6,225 bases of DNA. Origin: Desulfocapsaceae bacterium (lineage in GTDB: Bacteria; Desulfobacterota; Desulfobulbia; Desulfobulbales; Desulfocapsaceae). The stretch covers positions 1 to 6,225 of the forward strand of contig JAOZLO010000109.1 in NCBI GenBank assembly GCA_029934775.1. The letters are read 5' to 3'. A program made the translations under genes and the position numbers. The notes beneath the pieces were generated by a model. The model was not told where the DNA came from, ran no database searches, and saw nothing but the letters and a program-made list of their open reading frames with translations. Below are positions 1 through 6,225 of the stretch, piece by piece. The number at the start of each line of letters is the position of its first letter. Within the stretch, counting starts at the first letter, position 1.

Positions 1-363
1 ACCTTTCTCAACACACAGGTCACTTTCACACAACTGGATCAGATTCCAAAATCGGTCAAAGAGGCAACCAGTGCTGCAGGCCTGTCCATCACCTCACCTT
101 TTAATGATTTAGCTATGCCGATTAAATTGCTGCTGTCATCTCTTTCCCCTGGATCTTTCAAAATTAAATTTGACACCGGAAATGAGCAGTATGCTGTACG
201 CCTTGACAAAATTCAGCCAATAATAAAAGAAGAATCCCTCCCTCCCGACAGGGAAATAATTCGTCGTATCCTGGCTGACTACAAAAGAGAACAGATTATA
301 AACAAGTGGCATACCGATTTAAGAGATAAAGCAGCAATTACCATCCATAACGAGAAAAATTGA
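1..363 (+). CDS. Probable SurA/PpiC-type peptidyl-prolyl isomerase, C-terminal part (5' end outside window)
   Basis: The reading frame is open from the first base of the window (120 codons before TGA at 361-363), so this is the 3' end of a longer gene. The in-frame ATG at 115 is probably internal. The visible part fits the end of a parvulin-fold domain: 'MPIKLLLSSLSPGSFKIKF' resembles the LP..i...l..L..G....p stretch, followed by a short strand with 'YAVRLDKIQP'. A charged C-terminal helix then ends in 'LRDKAAITIH', like the 'LR..A.I.I' tail of SurA/PpiC proteins. Such proteins are normally exported or membrane-anchored and help fold secreted or outer-membrane proteins. The N-terminal signal and chaperone domain would lie upstream. 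The gene is followed directly by the HAMP gene, so the two are probably co-transcribed. Family assignment rests on pattern resemblance only. A periplasmic folding factor without isomerase activity is equally possible. Confidence 0.6.
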   Translation, partial: TFLNTQVTFTQLDQIPKSVKEATSAAGLSITSPFNDLAMPIKLLLSSLSPGSFKIKFDTGNEQYAVRLDKIQPIIKEESLPPDREIIRRILADYKREQIINKWHTDLRDKAAITIHNEKN

Positions 364-365
364 TT

Positions 366-974
366 ATGACCAGACAACATAAGCGGAAGAATTTCTTCAT
401 CAAAAAGAACTTTCAGGGAAAATTGATCCTCAGTTACTTCCTCTTTGTCAGTGGAGGAGGTCTCTTTTTCGTCATACTTCTTGGGGCTTTTTCAGCAGAT
501 ACATTGACTATATCTTACAGCAACCACGATCTACAGTTTGGCCAGACTCCTGTAATATTATTAAAGAAAATCCTTGCAGCACACTGGATATTTATCGCCT
601 CCGGAGCCATTTTTACGATTATTGCAGCTATGCTGATCACCCATCGAATTGCAGGGCCACTTTTTCGTTTTGAAACAACACTGGATAATATGCTGCACAA
701 AGATTTAACCGACGGCATAACACTGAGAACTAAAGACGATGGCAAGGAGCTGGCTGAAAAAATTAATGACTTTAACAGAGAGCTCTCAACGACCTTTAAA
801 AACCTCAGAGGTTGCTCCAATGCAATTTCATCCCTCCTCGAACAGGCCAATATTGAATCTTCTGACATAGCCGGCGAAGAGCTGGATGAGTTGAAAGGGA
901 TTTTTTGGAGTGTTAAAGAAAATAACAAAAAAATCCGTGCGATATGTTCAGCCTATACTCTCAGGGATGAATAA
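366..974 (+). CDS. Small inner-membrane HAMP-domain protein without an output domain
   Basis: This 202-residue protein (counted from the ATG at 366) has a basic N-terminus (RQHKRKNFFIKKNFQGK), TM1 at about 20-41 and a short periplasmic loop at about 42-67. TM2 at about 68-92 leads straight into 'HRIAGPLFRFE' (93-103), the start of a HAMP domain with its conserved proline. HAMP runs to about 145 and is followed by a polar, probably helical tail ending at 202. HAMP domains normally relay transmembrane signals to kinase, cyclase or chemotaxis domains, but none is present here. The protein may therefore act through a partner or regulate a membrane complex. Start choice is uncertain. A TTG at 360 would overlap the upstream stop as TTGA, with a weak GAG at 352-354 five bases before it. 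The ATG at 366 has the same GAG eleven bases away. The gene overlaps the downstream protease gene by 8 bp. Function is unknown; the membrane and HAMP call is firm. Confidence 0.85.
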   Translation: MTRQHKRKNFFIKKNFQGKLILSYFLFVSGGGLFFVILLGAFSADTLTISYSNHDLQFGQTPVILLKKILAAHWIFIASGAIFTIIAAMLITHRIAGPLFRFETTLDNMLHKDLTDGITLRTKDDGKELAEKINDFNRELSTTFKNLRGCSNAISSLLEQANIESSDIAGEELDELKGIFWSVKENNKKIRAICSAYTLRDE

Positions 975-1497
975 AACAGCTTTACTTTTTTTATTGCTGT
1001 TTGCCCTGATCCTCCCCTCAACAGGGCATTCCTGGGAAGTAAAGAGCAGGTACGCGACTCTGCACTATAACACCAAACGCATCCTGAACGATTTTAACGA
1101 CCAGATAAGGCTGGGGAGAAAGCTCAACTACCTGGCCAGGAAAAAAAACATCCTCACTACTGAAGATGAAGTACTCGCCAAGATAGATATTATCATCGAA
1201 AAAGCGGAAGTAGTGCTGGACATGTTTCCAGATGATCTGCACATCCATATTGTGCTGCTGAAAAATGCAGGTGAGGTAAATCGGATTTACAAACAGAAAT
1301 ATGGGAAAAAAGCTAACAATATAGCCTATTATTCTCTTGCAGAAGATACAATCTACATATCAGTAAAGAACGCAAAACTGCGTGTCCTGGCTCATGAAAT
1401 CGGCCATGCTATCGTCGATCACTACTTCGAGGTCAGACCTCCCTACAATATCCACGAGCTCCTGGCGCAATTTACGGAAAAACATATTACTGACTAA
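967..1497 (+). CDS. Secreted HExxH zinc metalloprotease-like protein
   Basis: This is a 176-residue protein. Residues 1-22 form a clear signal peptide: MNKT, then a leucine-rich core, then a likely cut after 'STGHS' before W23. The mature part is about 154 residues. Near its end lies 'LAHEIGHAIVDHYF' with a HEIGH zinc-binding motif at 143-147 (H143, H147, catalytic E144). It is followed by 'NIHELLAQFTEKH', where E164 sits where a gluzincin third ligand could be. Family knowledge says HExxH plus a downstream Glu gives a zinc peptidase. The substrate is not visible, and the small size suggests a minimal catalytic domain. The ATG at 967 is chosen because the signal peptide begins there. The GTG codons at 910 and 937 would add a charged extension and lack a spaced ribosome site. 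The ribosome site at 967 is itself poor (AGGG abuts the ATG), and the 8-bp overlap with the HAMP gene suggests translational coupling. This is the last gene of its operon, convergent with the polysaccharide operon. Confidence 0.8.
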   Translation: MNKTALLFLLLFALILPSTGHSWEVKSRYATLHYNTKRILNDFNDQIRLGRKLNYLARKKNILTTEDEVLAKIDIIIEKAEVVLDMFPDDLHIHIVLLKNAGEVNRIYKQKYGKKANNIAYYSLAEDTIYISVKNAKLRVLAHEIGHAIVDHYFEVRPPYNIHELLAQFTEKHITD

Positions 1498-1503
1498 CAG
1501 CAG

Positions 1504-1632
1504 GTTGGCTGTAGGCTGTTGGCTGTTAACTGCTTAACGACGTGTTGGCTGTAGGCTGCTTAACGACATGTTTGCTGTTGGCTGTTGGCGGTTGGCTGTA
1601 ACTGCTTAACAGATTGTTGGCTGTTTGCTGTT
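1504..1632 (+). repeat. Degenerate GTTGGCTGT-type direct repeat array
   Basis: The stretch is built from variants of GTTGGCTGT(T/A)GGCTG. GTTGGCTGTAGGCTG occurs exactly at 1504-1518 and 1544-1558. CTGCTTAACGAC occurs at 1530-1541 and 1556-1567, with a shorter CTGCTTAAC at 1602-1610. Unit one (1504-1543, 40 bp) equals unit two (1544-1569, 26 bp) plus a 14-bp insertion, TTGGCTGTTAACTG, which looks like a slippage or recombination step. A third, more diverged unit spans 1570-1615, and a partial one follows at 1616-1632. The array starts just after the protease stop codon and contains no convincing gene. Function is unknown. Confidence 0.85.
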
Positions 1633-1679
1633 GTTTTTGTTTTTGCTTTTGCTTTTGCTTTTAACCGCAAACAGCCGAC
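1616..1679. terminator. Imperfect inverted repeat, possible terminator between convergent operons
   Basis: The left arm 1616-1632 (GTTGGCTGTTTGCTGTT) pairs with the right arm 1663-1679 (AACCGCAAACAGCCGAC) over 17 positions, with one G-T wobble and one mismatch. The loop is the 30-bp hexamer tract. A competing pairing exists between 1570-1599 and 1671-1693. The structure lies between the stop codons of two convergent operons, where a shared terminator would be expected. It is not a textbook intrinsic terminator: the T-rich run is in the loop rather than after the stem, and the - strand has no T-run after the hairpin. The repeat symmetry is certain; terminator function is a guess. Confidence 0.4.
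1633..1662 (+). repeat. Five tandem hexamers G(T/C)TTTT
   Basis: The 30 bases are exactly five 6-bp units: GTTTTT twice, then GCTTTT three times. The block lies between the two arms of the inverted repeat described at 1616-1679, forming its whole loop. On the + strand it is T-rich and follows a short possible stem (AACAG at 1608-1612 with CTGTT at 1628-1632), so it could contribute to transcript release after the protease gene. A hexameric tract of this kind is also prone to length change by slippage. Confidence 0.85.
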
Positions 1680-1718
1680 CGCCTACAGCAAACATTCTTT
1701 TCAGCCAACCTTCTTTTC
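1663..1718 (-). repeat. Inverted copies of the GGCTGT repeat, next to the ligase stop codon
   Basis: Read on the - strand this stretch contains the same repeat words as 1504-1632: GGTTGGCTG (1702-1710), then GTTTGCTGTAGGC with GGTCGGCTGT (1671-1693). The latter matches + strand 1570-1599 except for a 7-bp indel and two substitutions. There is also a direct repeat TTCTTTTC at 1695-1702 and 1711-1718, spaced 16 bp apart, whose second copy reaches the first base of the ligase stop codon. The repeat family therefore sits just downstream of both convergent genes, each copy oriented away from its gene. Confidence 0.75.
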
Positions 1719-4057
1719 TAGTAACTATCAGCAAATCCAAGCCTGCGCAGCCGGCTGCGTGCCCTGTCATTAGCAGGATCAAGGACAAGAGCTCGCTCAA
1801 ATTCTTCCTTGGCCCGATAGATAATCCCCTCGCTCTGATAATACTCACCAAAGAGAACATGAAAATGTGAGGAGTCAGGAACTCTTTCAACCGCCTGGCG
1901 GAGAATGGACAAACTCTCTTCATCCATCCCCTGCCGTTTATAAAAGCTGATAATAGTTCTGAACCAGCCCGGTTTCGGGTCAATAGAATCAGATAAAAAC
2001 TCAACCGCAGCATCAAAAAAGAAAACCGCATCAATCTGGTTGTTATTTGTTTCACAATAACGCCCATATACTGTCCATGCATCAACAGTTGCAGGTAAAA
2101 TTTCAGCAATCTCCCGCCTACTGAAAGAATGACTGTTCAACAGCGGCATCATTTCAATTATATCCCTTGGATTTCCGGACAACCGATCGGCAAGAACGAC
2201 CATGGCCTCTTCCCGTCTGCCCTTCCATAACAGCCACTCGGCATAGCTTAACGCCAGGCTCTCTTTGTCGAGAGCCCTCTGATATCCCGTTTCAATCAAT
2301 ACTTTCCCTTTTTCATCTTCTACCAGCAGCCCAAGCTGTTGTAGAAAAGAACCTTCCAGAGGGTTTTTCTGTACTGCAAGGATGTAGTGCTTCAGTGCCT
2401 CGTCTTTTTCACCTAAATACCATTTAGCTGTTCCAAGCTTATAGGAATACACCTCTTCAAGAGGATCCCAGAATACTGCCTGCTCCATGCCTGTAAAAAT
2501 CTTCTGCAGATAATTTTCAGAGAGCTGTTTGTTGATATAAATATTTTTTACTGCTGCATATTTGAACCAGGCTGTAGAGGCCCCTCCCTGTACAAGGAGA
2601 GTGAATGATAATAGAAAAAATCCCAAAATTGCCAGGAAAAGCGATACTCTTCGGGGTTGAGGTTTAAGCAGAGAACTGGCGGCAAAGTGGCTGAACCTGA
2701 TATTAACCGAGGCAATTAAAAGCCCACAGAGAAAGAAAAAATAGTAGCCGACCGCACCGTTATGCATGTTGAAATCTGTAATGCTGTGGGCTAGCAGAGC
2801 AACGATACCACTTATACATCCTATTCCGAGCAGTACCGCATATCGATCTCTTCTCACCCTCACCATCTTGAAACCATGGTAAAGCACGGACAAAACAAAC
2901 CAGGCGACCAGCGTAAATCCAACCAGGCCACCATCAGTCAGAAGCTCAAGGTAGTCATTATGAGCATGATCAAAAATAGAACTACCGCCAATAGTTTTGT
3001 ACAGCGGATAAATATAGAGAAAAGAACCGAAACCGGCACCGAAAAGAGGAAATGCTTTTATAATCTCGATGGTATCCAACCATATGGTAAGCCTGCCGTC
3101 GCTGACACTTCCCTCACTGTCAAAAGCCTGATTGAACTCAGATATGATAATATCCCAGCCAAACCAGGAAATGGCAAAAAAGAGGCTTATCACTACAATG
3201 AAAAAGAGAACTCTTCCTCTCCCTGGAAATTTCCATTTAAGCAGAAGGAGAAAGACAGCTCCGGCAGAGACAATACTCAGGATCCCCCCGCGACATAAGC
3301 TGACAAATACGGCCAGCACCATGAGCAAAGTGCCAAAACCGAGAAAAAAATAGAAATGAATTCCGGGGACCGTAAAAAAAGAGACAAATTTTTCACGTAA
3401 AGTTTCGCTGCTTCCCACCCGCGGTTTATAGAACAGAAAAAGGCCAAATGCCAGAGGGCTCATCAACCCCATATATCCGGCAAACTGATTAGGGTTAACC
3501 CAGGGCCCGAACGGGTGAGCATTACTCGGACCCTGTCGGAGCCAGAAGATCTTGTCCGGTGAGCTGACATTCTGGATAATAGCCAGAAATGCTATCACTG
3601 AAGCAAGGAAAACAGTTACATTGATGACCGTTTTCAATCTAGCGGGATTGCTGAGCAGCTGAACTGTGAGAATATACATCAGGCTGTAGGTCGCTATCCT
3701 CAACATTTCATGCAGTGTCGCCCGTTTATTGACGGAAAGAGAAATCCACCCGCTGTCACCTGACACCGACATGATCGGAGAATAGACATCATAGGTGCCG
3801 GGGGAAAGAAGTTTTATTATGGAACCGGGCAGTGGTACCAGCTGAAAAACCATAAACCCCAGGAGCAATAGAAGGGGTATCAGCCCGGGAACTTTAAGCA
3901 GATTATCTTTACTGGACCAGGCGGAAAAAAAGAATACAATATAGGCTGTCCCGGTTGTCACCTCCAGCACAACCAGAGACCACTGCTCTACCGTGCCAAA
4001 GGCCAGAGGGGCAAAAATCAGTCCGAAAAGAAAAAGAGAAAATGGGATATTTTTCAA
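1718..4057 (-). CDS. O-antigen ligase/polymerase family (Wzy_C) membrane protein with C-terminal TPR region
   Basis: This is a 779-residue protein. Residues 1 to about 455 hold roughly a dozen hydrophobic segments, and a further one lies at about 470-491. Family motifs are in order: 'WVNPNQFAGY' (about 186-195), 'SLCRGGIL' (253-260, with the conserved Arg), and a large loop beginning 'SDGRLTIW' (319-326) and containing 'DHAHNDYLELL' (363-373). 'AHSITDFNMHNG' follows at about 423-434. Family knowledge says such proteins join or polymerise lipid-linked glycans on the periplasmic side. Ligase (WaaL) and polymerase (Wzy) roles cannot be separated from sequence. The C-terminal ~250 residues contain TPR-like helices, clearest at 533-575 and 696-775 ('AKEEFERALVLDPAN'), probably for protein contacts. 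The start is TTG at 4057-4055: the frame is closed by a stop two codons upstream, the next Met is at residue 69 beyond two TM segments, and an AAGGA site precedes it. The gene overlaps the kinase stop, implying coupled translation. Confidence 0.93.
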   Translation of the reverse strand: MKNIPFSLFLFGLIFAPLAFGTVEQWSLVVLEVTTGTAYIVFFFSAWSSKDNLLKVPGLIPLLLLLGFMVFQLVPLPGSIIKLLSPGTYDVYSPIMSVSGDSGWISLSVNKRATLHEMLRIATYSLMYILTVQLLSNPARLKTVINVTVFLASVIAFLAIIQNVSSPDKIFWLRQGPSNAHPFGPWVNPNQFAGYMGLMSPLAFGLFLFYKPRVGSSETLREKFVSFFTVPGIHFYFFLGFGTLLMVLAVFVSLCRGGILSIVSAGAVFLLLLKWKFPGRGRVLFFIVVISLFFAISWFGWDIIISEFNQAFDSEGSVSDGRLTIWLDTIEIIKAFPLFGAGFGSFLYIYPLYKTIGGSSIFDHAHNDYLELLTDGGLVGFTLVAWFVLSVLYHGFKMVRVRRDRYAVLLGIGCISGIVALLAHSITDFNMHNGAVGYYFFFLCGLLIASVNIRFSHFAASSLLKPQPRRVSLFLAILGFFLLSFTLLVQGGASTAWFKYAAVKNIYINKQLSENYLQKIFTGMEQAVFWDPLEEVYSYKLGTAKWYLGEKDEALKHYILAVQKNPLEGSFLQQLGLLVEDEKGKVLIETGYQRALDKESLALSYAEWLLWKGRREEAMVVLADRLSGNPRDIIEMMPLLNSHSFSRREIAEILPATVDAWTVYGRYCETNNNQIDAVFFFDAAVEFLSDSIDPKPGWFRTIISFYKRQGMDEESLSILRQAVERVPDSSHFHVLFGEYYQSEGIIYRAKEEFERALVLDPANDRARSRLRRLGFADSY

Positions 4058-6225
4058 TCGTCATCCTTGGCATAATAGGAACTGTACCCATACTGATAGG
4101 CGTTCTGATCCAGCGCCTTCACCCTGTTAACAACCACACCTAAAATACGTGCGTTCATATCATTCATTTTCCTCACACCGCTTTCAAACATTTCATTGGT
4201 TGTGGAACCGGCCTTGATAACTAAAATAGTACCATCAACGTACTGGCTCAGAGTCAAGCTGTCGGTAACCGCGCCAACAGGCGGAGAGTCAAGCAGAACA
4301 AAGTCAAATTTTGTGAGCAGTTCACTGATCAACGCCCCCATTTTTGCAGATCCGAGCAACTCCGAAGGATCGGGAGGAATGGGGCCGGAGGGAACCAGTG
4401 AAATTTCTTCACCAGGTATAGCCAAAAGAGTACACACATCGGTATGGCCGGTAAGATAGGAACTGAGTCCTACTTCGTTGGCCATACCAAGCAATGAATG
4501 CATTCTCGGTCTTCGCAGATCGCAATCAATGATAACAACACTTTTCTTATCCTGGGCGATCAACCTGGCCAGATTGATACCGGTTGCGGTCTTTCCTTCA
4601 GATTTACTCATACTGGTGATAAGCACAACCTTGGGAGGATGATCAGCAGTTGTTAAAAGCAGGGCTGAGCGTATCAATCTATAACTTTCGGCAAGAGGTG
4701 ACAGCAGGTTGTCGTTCACATACGTATCAATATTATTCCCCTTTCCTTTCAACTCTTCAATGGATCCAAGGACCGTTAGCCCGAATCTTTCCTCAACCTG
4801 CTGTGCATTTTTAAGAGTATTATCGAGATATTCGATAAAAAATGCCAGCCCGATTCCGGAAAACAGCCCCAAGATCAACCCCAGCATCATATTGCGTTTT
4901 TTATTGGGTTTGGACGGCACCACGGGCAGACCCGCTTTTTTTATAACCCATATGTTGACACTTTGTGACTGCTCTGTAACTCCCTGCTTCTTGATGCTGG
5001 CCTGCAAAGTGTCATAGAGAACACGGTTGCTGTCCACATCGCGTTTCATGATGGAATACTGCATGAACTTCTCATTGAGATTGAGCATCTCACTTTTAGT
5101 CTTCTGAAGAAGGTCGTCCATATTTTTCTCTTTAGATCCAGCCAGCTCATAGGAGTTGGCAATGGTAGAAACTACCCGATCTATTTCAAACTTTCTCTCC
5201 TGTTTTAAAATCCTCAATTCATCTTTGGCACGGATCATTACCGGGTGTTTCCTGCCATACTTCTTAGACAGCTCCTGAATATTCTGATCTGCCTTATACA
5301 ATCTCTCGCGAATATTTTGCAAAACAGTGTCCGAGGCAAATAATGATATTTTTTCTAATTTTTCAGTATTGTTACCTGCGGCCCTGATCTGATTTAGCAG
5401 ATCATGCAGCTCTTTTTTTTCGGTCTCCGCACTGGATAACTGACTTCCAAACTTGGAGAGCTTCTGGGGCAATACTGTTAATCTGTTTTCCACAGTTACG
5501 AGATCATTGGCCCGCATAAAAGTCTGCAGGTTTCTTTCTGACCGTTCAAGTTTATCCCTCTCTTCGGCGGCTTTTTCCGTCATCCACTTCAAGGAATAAT
5601 TGCTTGTACTGAGTTTTATATCCAGCATCTCGTTCATATATGCTTTCACGACAGCATCAGCCACGAGTTTTGCAATAGCAGGATCTTTGTCTCTATACGA
5701 AATAGTTACAATCTTAGTGTCTTTAACAGGGACAACAGCCAGCCCGCCCCGTATAATATCGGCAATGATCTCCGCATCACTTTTTGGTTCAAAGCTTATG
5801 GAAGCCTGAGAGGAAGCAAGGTCATTTTCTTTTTGAGGACCACTCACTAAAGAGGAGATACTTTCCTTCAAATCTCTAATTTTTTCTTTGATTATACTAA
5901 CAAGAACAAATCTCTCCGTGCTCTCTTTAAAGAAATATCCTCTGTATTTAGTTGCCAGTTGAAGCTGTTTGACAACTTTGAGCGCTACATTCTCACTCCT
6001 GATTATTTCCGACTGTGTACTCAGAAAATCAGGCTCGTAATAATAATAGTTTGATTCCAGGGCAGATTTACCACGATTTCGTTCGATCAGGACCTGAGAT
6101 GCTGCAGTAAAAATCGGTGTAGTTGTATATGTTGCAACAATTGTGACGAGTAAAACCACCACCATCACAGACATGATGATAAGCCATCTTTCTTTGACAA
6201 TTTTCAGATAACTTCTCAGGTCAAT
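4054..6225 (-). CDS. Wzz chain-length determinant fused to a bacterial tyrosine kinase (5' end outside window)
   Basis: The frame runs open through the window edge, giving 723 visible residues (residue 1 at 6225). The ATG at 6174 is not the start, because residues before it ('IDLRSYLKIVKERW') are the usual cytoplasmic lead-in to Wzz TM1 at about 14-34. The periplasmic domain includes 'STQSEIIRS' and a long coiled-coil stretch (about 215-395). It ends in the proline-rich 'AGLPVVPSKP' (431-440) and TM2 (about 446-466). The cytoplasmic BY-kinase has 'ESYRLIRSAL', Walker A 'TSMSKSEGKT' (537-546, DNA 4588-4617), Walker A' 'VVIIDCDLRR' (563-572) and Walker B 'FDFVLLDS' (640-647). Its tail is tyrosine-rich, 'YQYGYSSYY' (710-718), the expected autophosphorylation cluster. 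Known relatives control exopolysaccharide chain length and export through cycles of tyrosine phosphorylation; a cognate phosphatase is not in the window. It lies directly upstream of the ligase gene in the same operon. The Walker A differs slightly from the common A..PGEGK[ST] form. Confidence 0.96.
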   Translation of the reverse strand: MDLRSYLKIVKERWLIIMSVMVVVLLVTIVATYTTTPIFTAASQVLIERNRGKSALESNYYYYEPDFLSTQSEIIRSENVALKVVKQLQLATKYRGYFFKESTERFVLVSIIKEKIRDLKESISSLVSGPQKENDLASSQASISFEPKSDAEIIADIIRGGLAVVPVKDTKIVTISYRDKDPAIAKLVADAVVKAYMNEMLDIKLSTSNYSLKWMTEKAAEERDKLERSERNLQTFMRANDLVTVENRLTVLPQKLSKFGSQLSSAETEKKELHDLLNQIRAAGNNTEKLEKISLFASDTVLQNIRERLYKADQNIQELSKKYGRKHPVMIRAKDELRILKQERKFEIDRVVSTIANSYELAGSKEKNMDDLLQKTKSEMLNLNEKFMQYSIMKRDVDSNRVLYDTLQASIKKQGVTEQSQSVNIWVIKKAGLPVVPSKPNKKRNMMLGLILGLFSGIGLAFFIEYLDNTLKNAQQVEERFGLTVLGSIEELKGKGNNIDTYVNDNLLSPLAESYRLIRSALLLTTADHPPKVVLITSMSKSEGKTATGINLARLIAQDKKSVVIIDCDLRRPRMHSLLGMANEVGLSSYLTGHTDVCTLLAIPGEEISLVPSGPIPPDPSELLGSAKMGALISELLTKFDFVLLDSPPVGAVTDSLTLSQYVDGTILVIKAGSTTNEMFESGVRKMNDMNARILGVVVNRVKALDQNAYQYGYSSYYAKDDD
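4064..4068 (-). promoter_or_regulatory. Shine-Dalgarno AAGGA that fixes the TTG start of the ligase gene
   Basis: On the - strand AAGGA lies six bases before the TTG at 4057-4055. It falls inside the last codons of the kinase gene (encoding the K-D-D-D end), and the TTG overlaps the kinase TGA as TTGA. This supports the rare start codon and translational coupling of the two proteins. Confidence 0.75.

Noticed and set aside
115..363. Complete 82-residue gene starting at the ATG at 115
   Set aside because: The same frame is open to the window edge, the upstream residues are protein-like, and no ribosome site precedes this ATG.
515..928. 137-codon open frame on the - strand
   Set aside because: It is serine/leucine-rich and fully antisense to the HAMP gene, with no recognisable domain.
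1498..1717. CRISPR array
   Set aside because: Repeats are short, degenerate and unevenly spaced without unique spacers, and no cas genes are present.
1498..1717. Insertion sequence or transposon remnant
   Set aside because: No transposase fragment and no clear terminal inverted repeats with a target-site duplication were seen; the symmetry is explained by opposed simple repeats.
1585..1870. Two small + strand open frames running out of the repeat region
   Set aside because: Their peptides ('QPTAYS', 'LTANSRPPTAN') are translations of the repeat, and the remainder is antisense to the ligase gene.
1606..2109. 167-codon open frame on the - strand ending in an S-K-S-K-N-K tail
   Set aside because: It overlaps the ligase C-terminus in another frame, and its tail is only the translated hexamer tract.
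2876..3298. 140-codon open frame on the + strand inside the ligase gene
   Set aside because: It is antisense to a well-supported membrane protein, has a lysine/threonine-rich sequence with no domain, and is best explained as a shadow of the opposite-strand coding.
4054..6174. Complete kinase gene starting at the ATG at 6174
   Set aside because: That start would fall inside the first membrane segment; the frame continues to 6225 with a typical Wzz N-terminal lead-in.

Overview
The window looks like part of a Gram-negative bacterial chromosome. It carries a Wzz/BY-kinase exopolysaccharide protein and a Wzy/WaaL-type ligase, together with signal-peptide and envelope-folding proteins. A small two-TM HAMP protein with the 'HRIAGPLFRFE' signature and a secreted HEIGH protease of the type I associate with sulfate- and metal-reducing deltaproteobacteria suggest Desulfobacterota (Desulfobulbales or Desulfuromonadales). 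That placement is an inference from protein style, not from any marker gene.

Left third (1-1497, + strand): a tightly packed three-gene run entering from outside the window. It holds the C-terminal part of a probable SurA/PpiC-type peptidyl-prolyl isomerase (1-363), a small inner-membrane HAMP protein with no recognisable output domain (366-974), and a short secreted zinc-metalloprotease-like protein (967-1497). Junctions are 2 bp apart (or overlapping, if a TTG start is used) and 8 bp overlapping, so the genes are almost certainly co-transcribed. All three products would act at or outside the inner membrane.

Middle (1498-1717): a 220-bp convergent intergenic region made almost entirely of degenerate GTTGGCTGT-type repeats. 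They sit in direct orientation on the left and inverted on the right, around five exact-length tandem hexamers G(T/C)TTTT. It can form large imperfect stem-loops between the 3' ends of the two operons.

Right two thirds (1718-6225, - strand): the downstream end of a polysaccharide assembly operon. A Wzz chain-length/co-polymerase protein fused to a bacterial tyrosine kinase (5' end cut off by the window edge) is followed by an O-antigen ligase/polymerase with a C-terminal TPR region. The second gene starts at a TTG that overlaps the kinase stop codon and has a good Shine-Dalgarno sequence. Together these proteins would set chain length, couple it to tyrosine phosphorylation, and polymerise or transfer the glycan on the periplasmic face. 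No RNA genes, CRISPR, insertion sequences or operon promoters were seen. I find no strong evidence of a wholly new system. The most unexplained parts are the intergenic repeat structure and the HAMP-protease pair.
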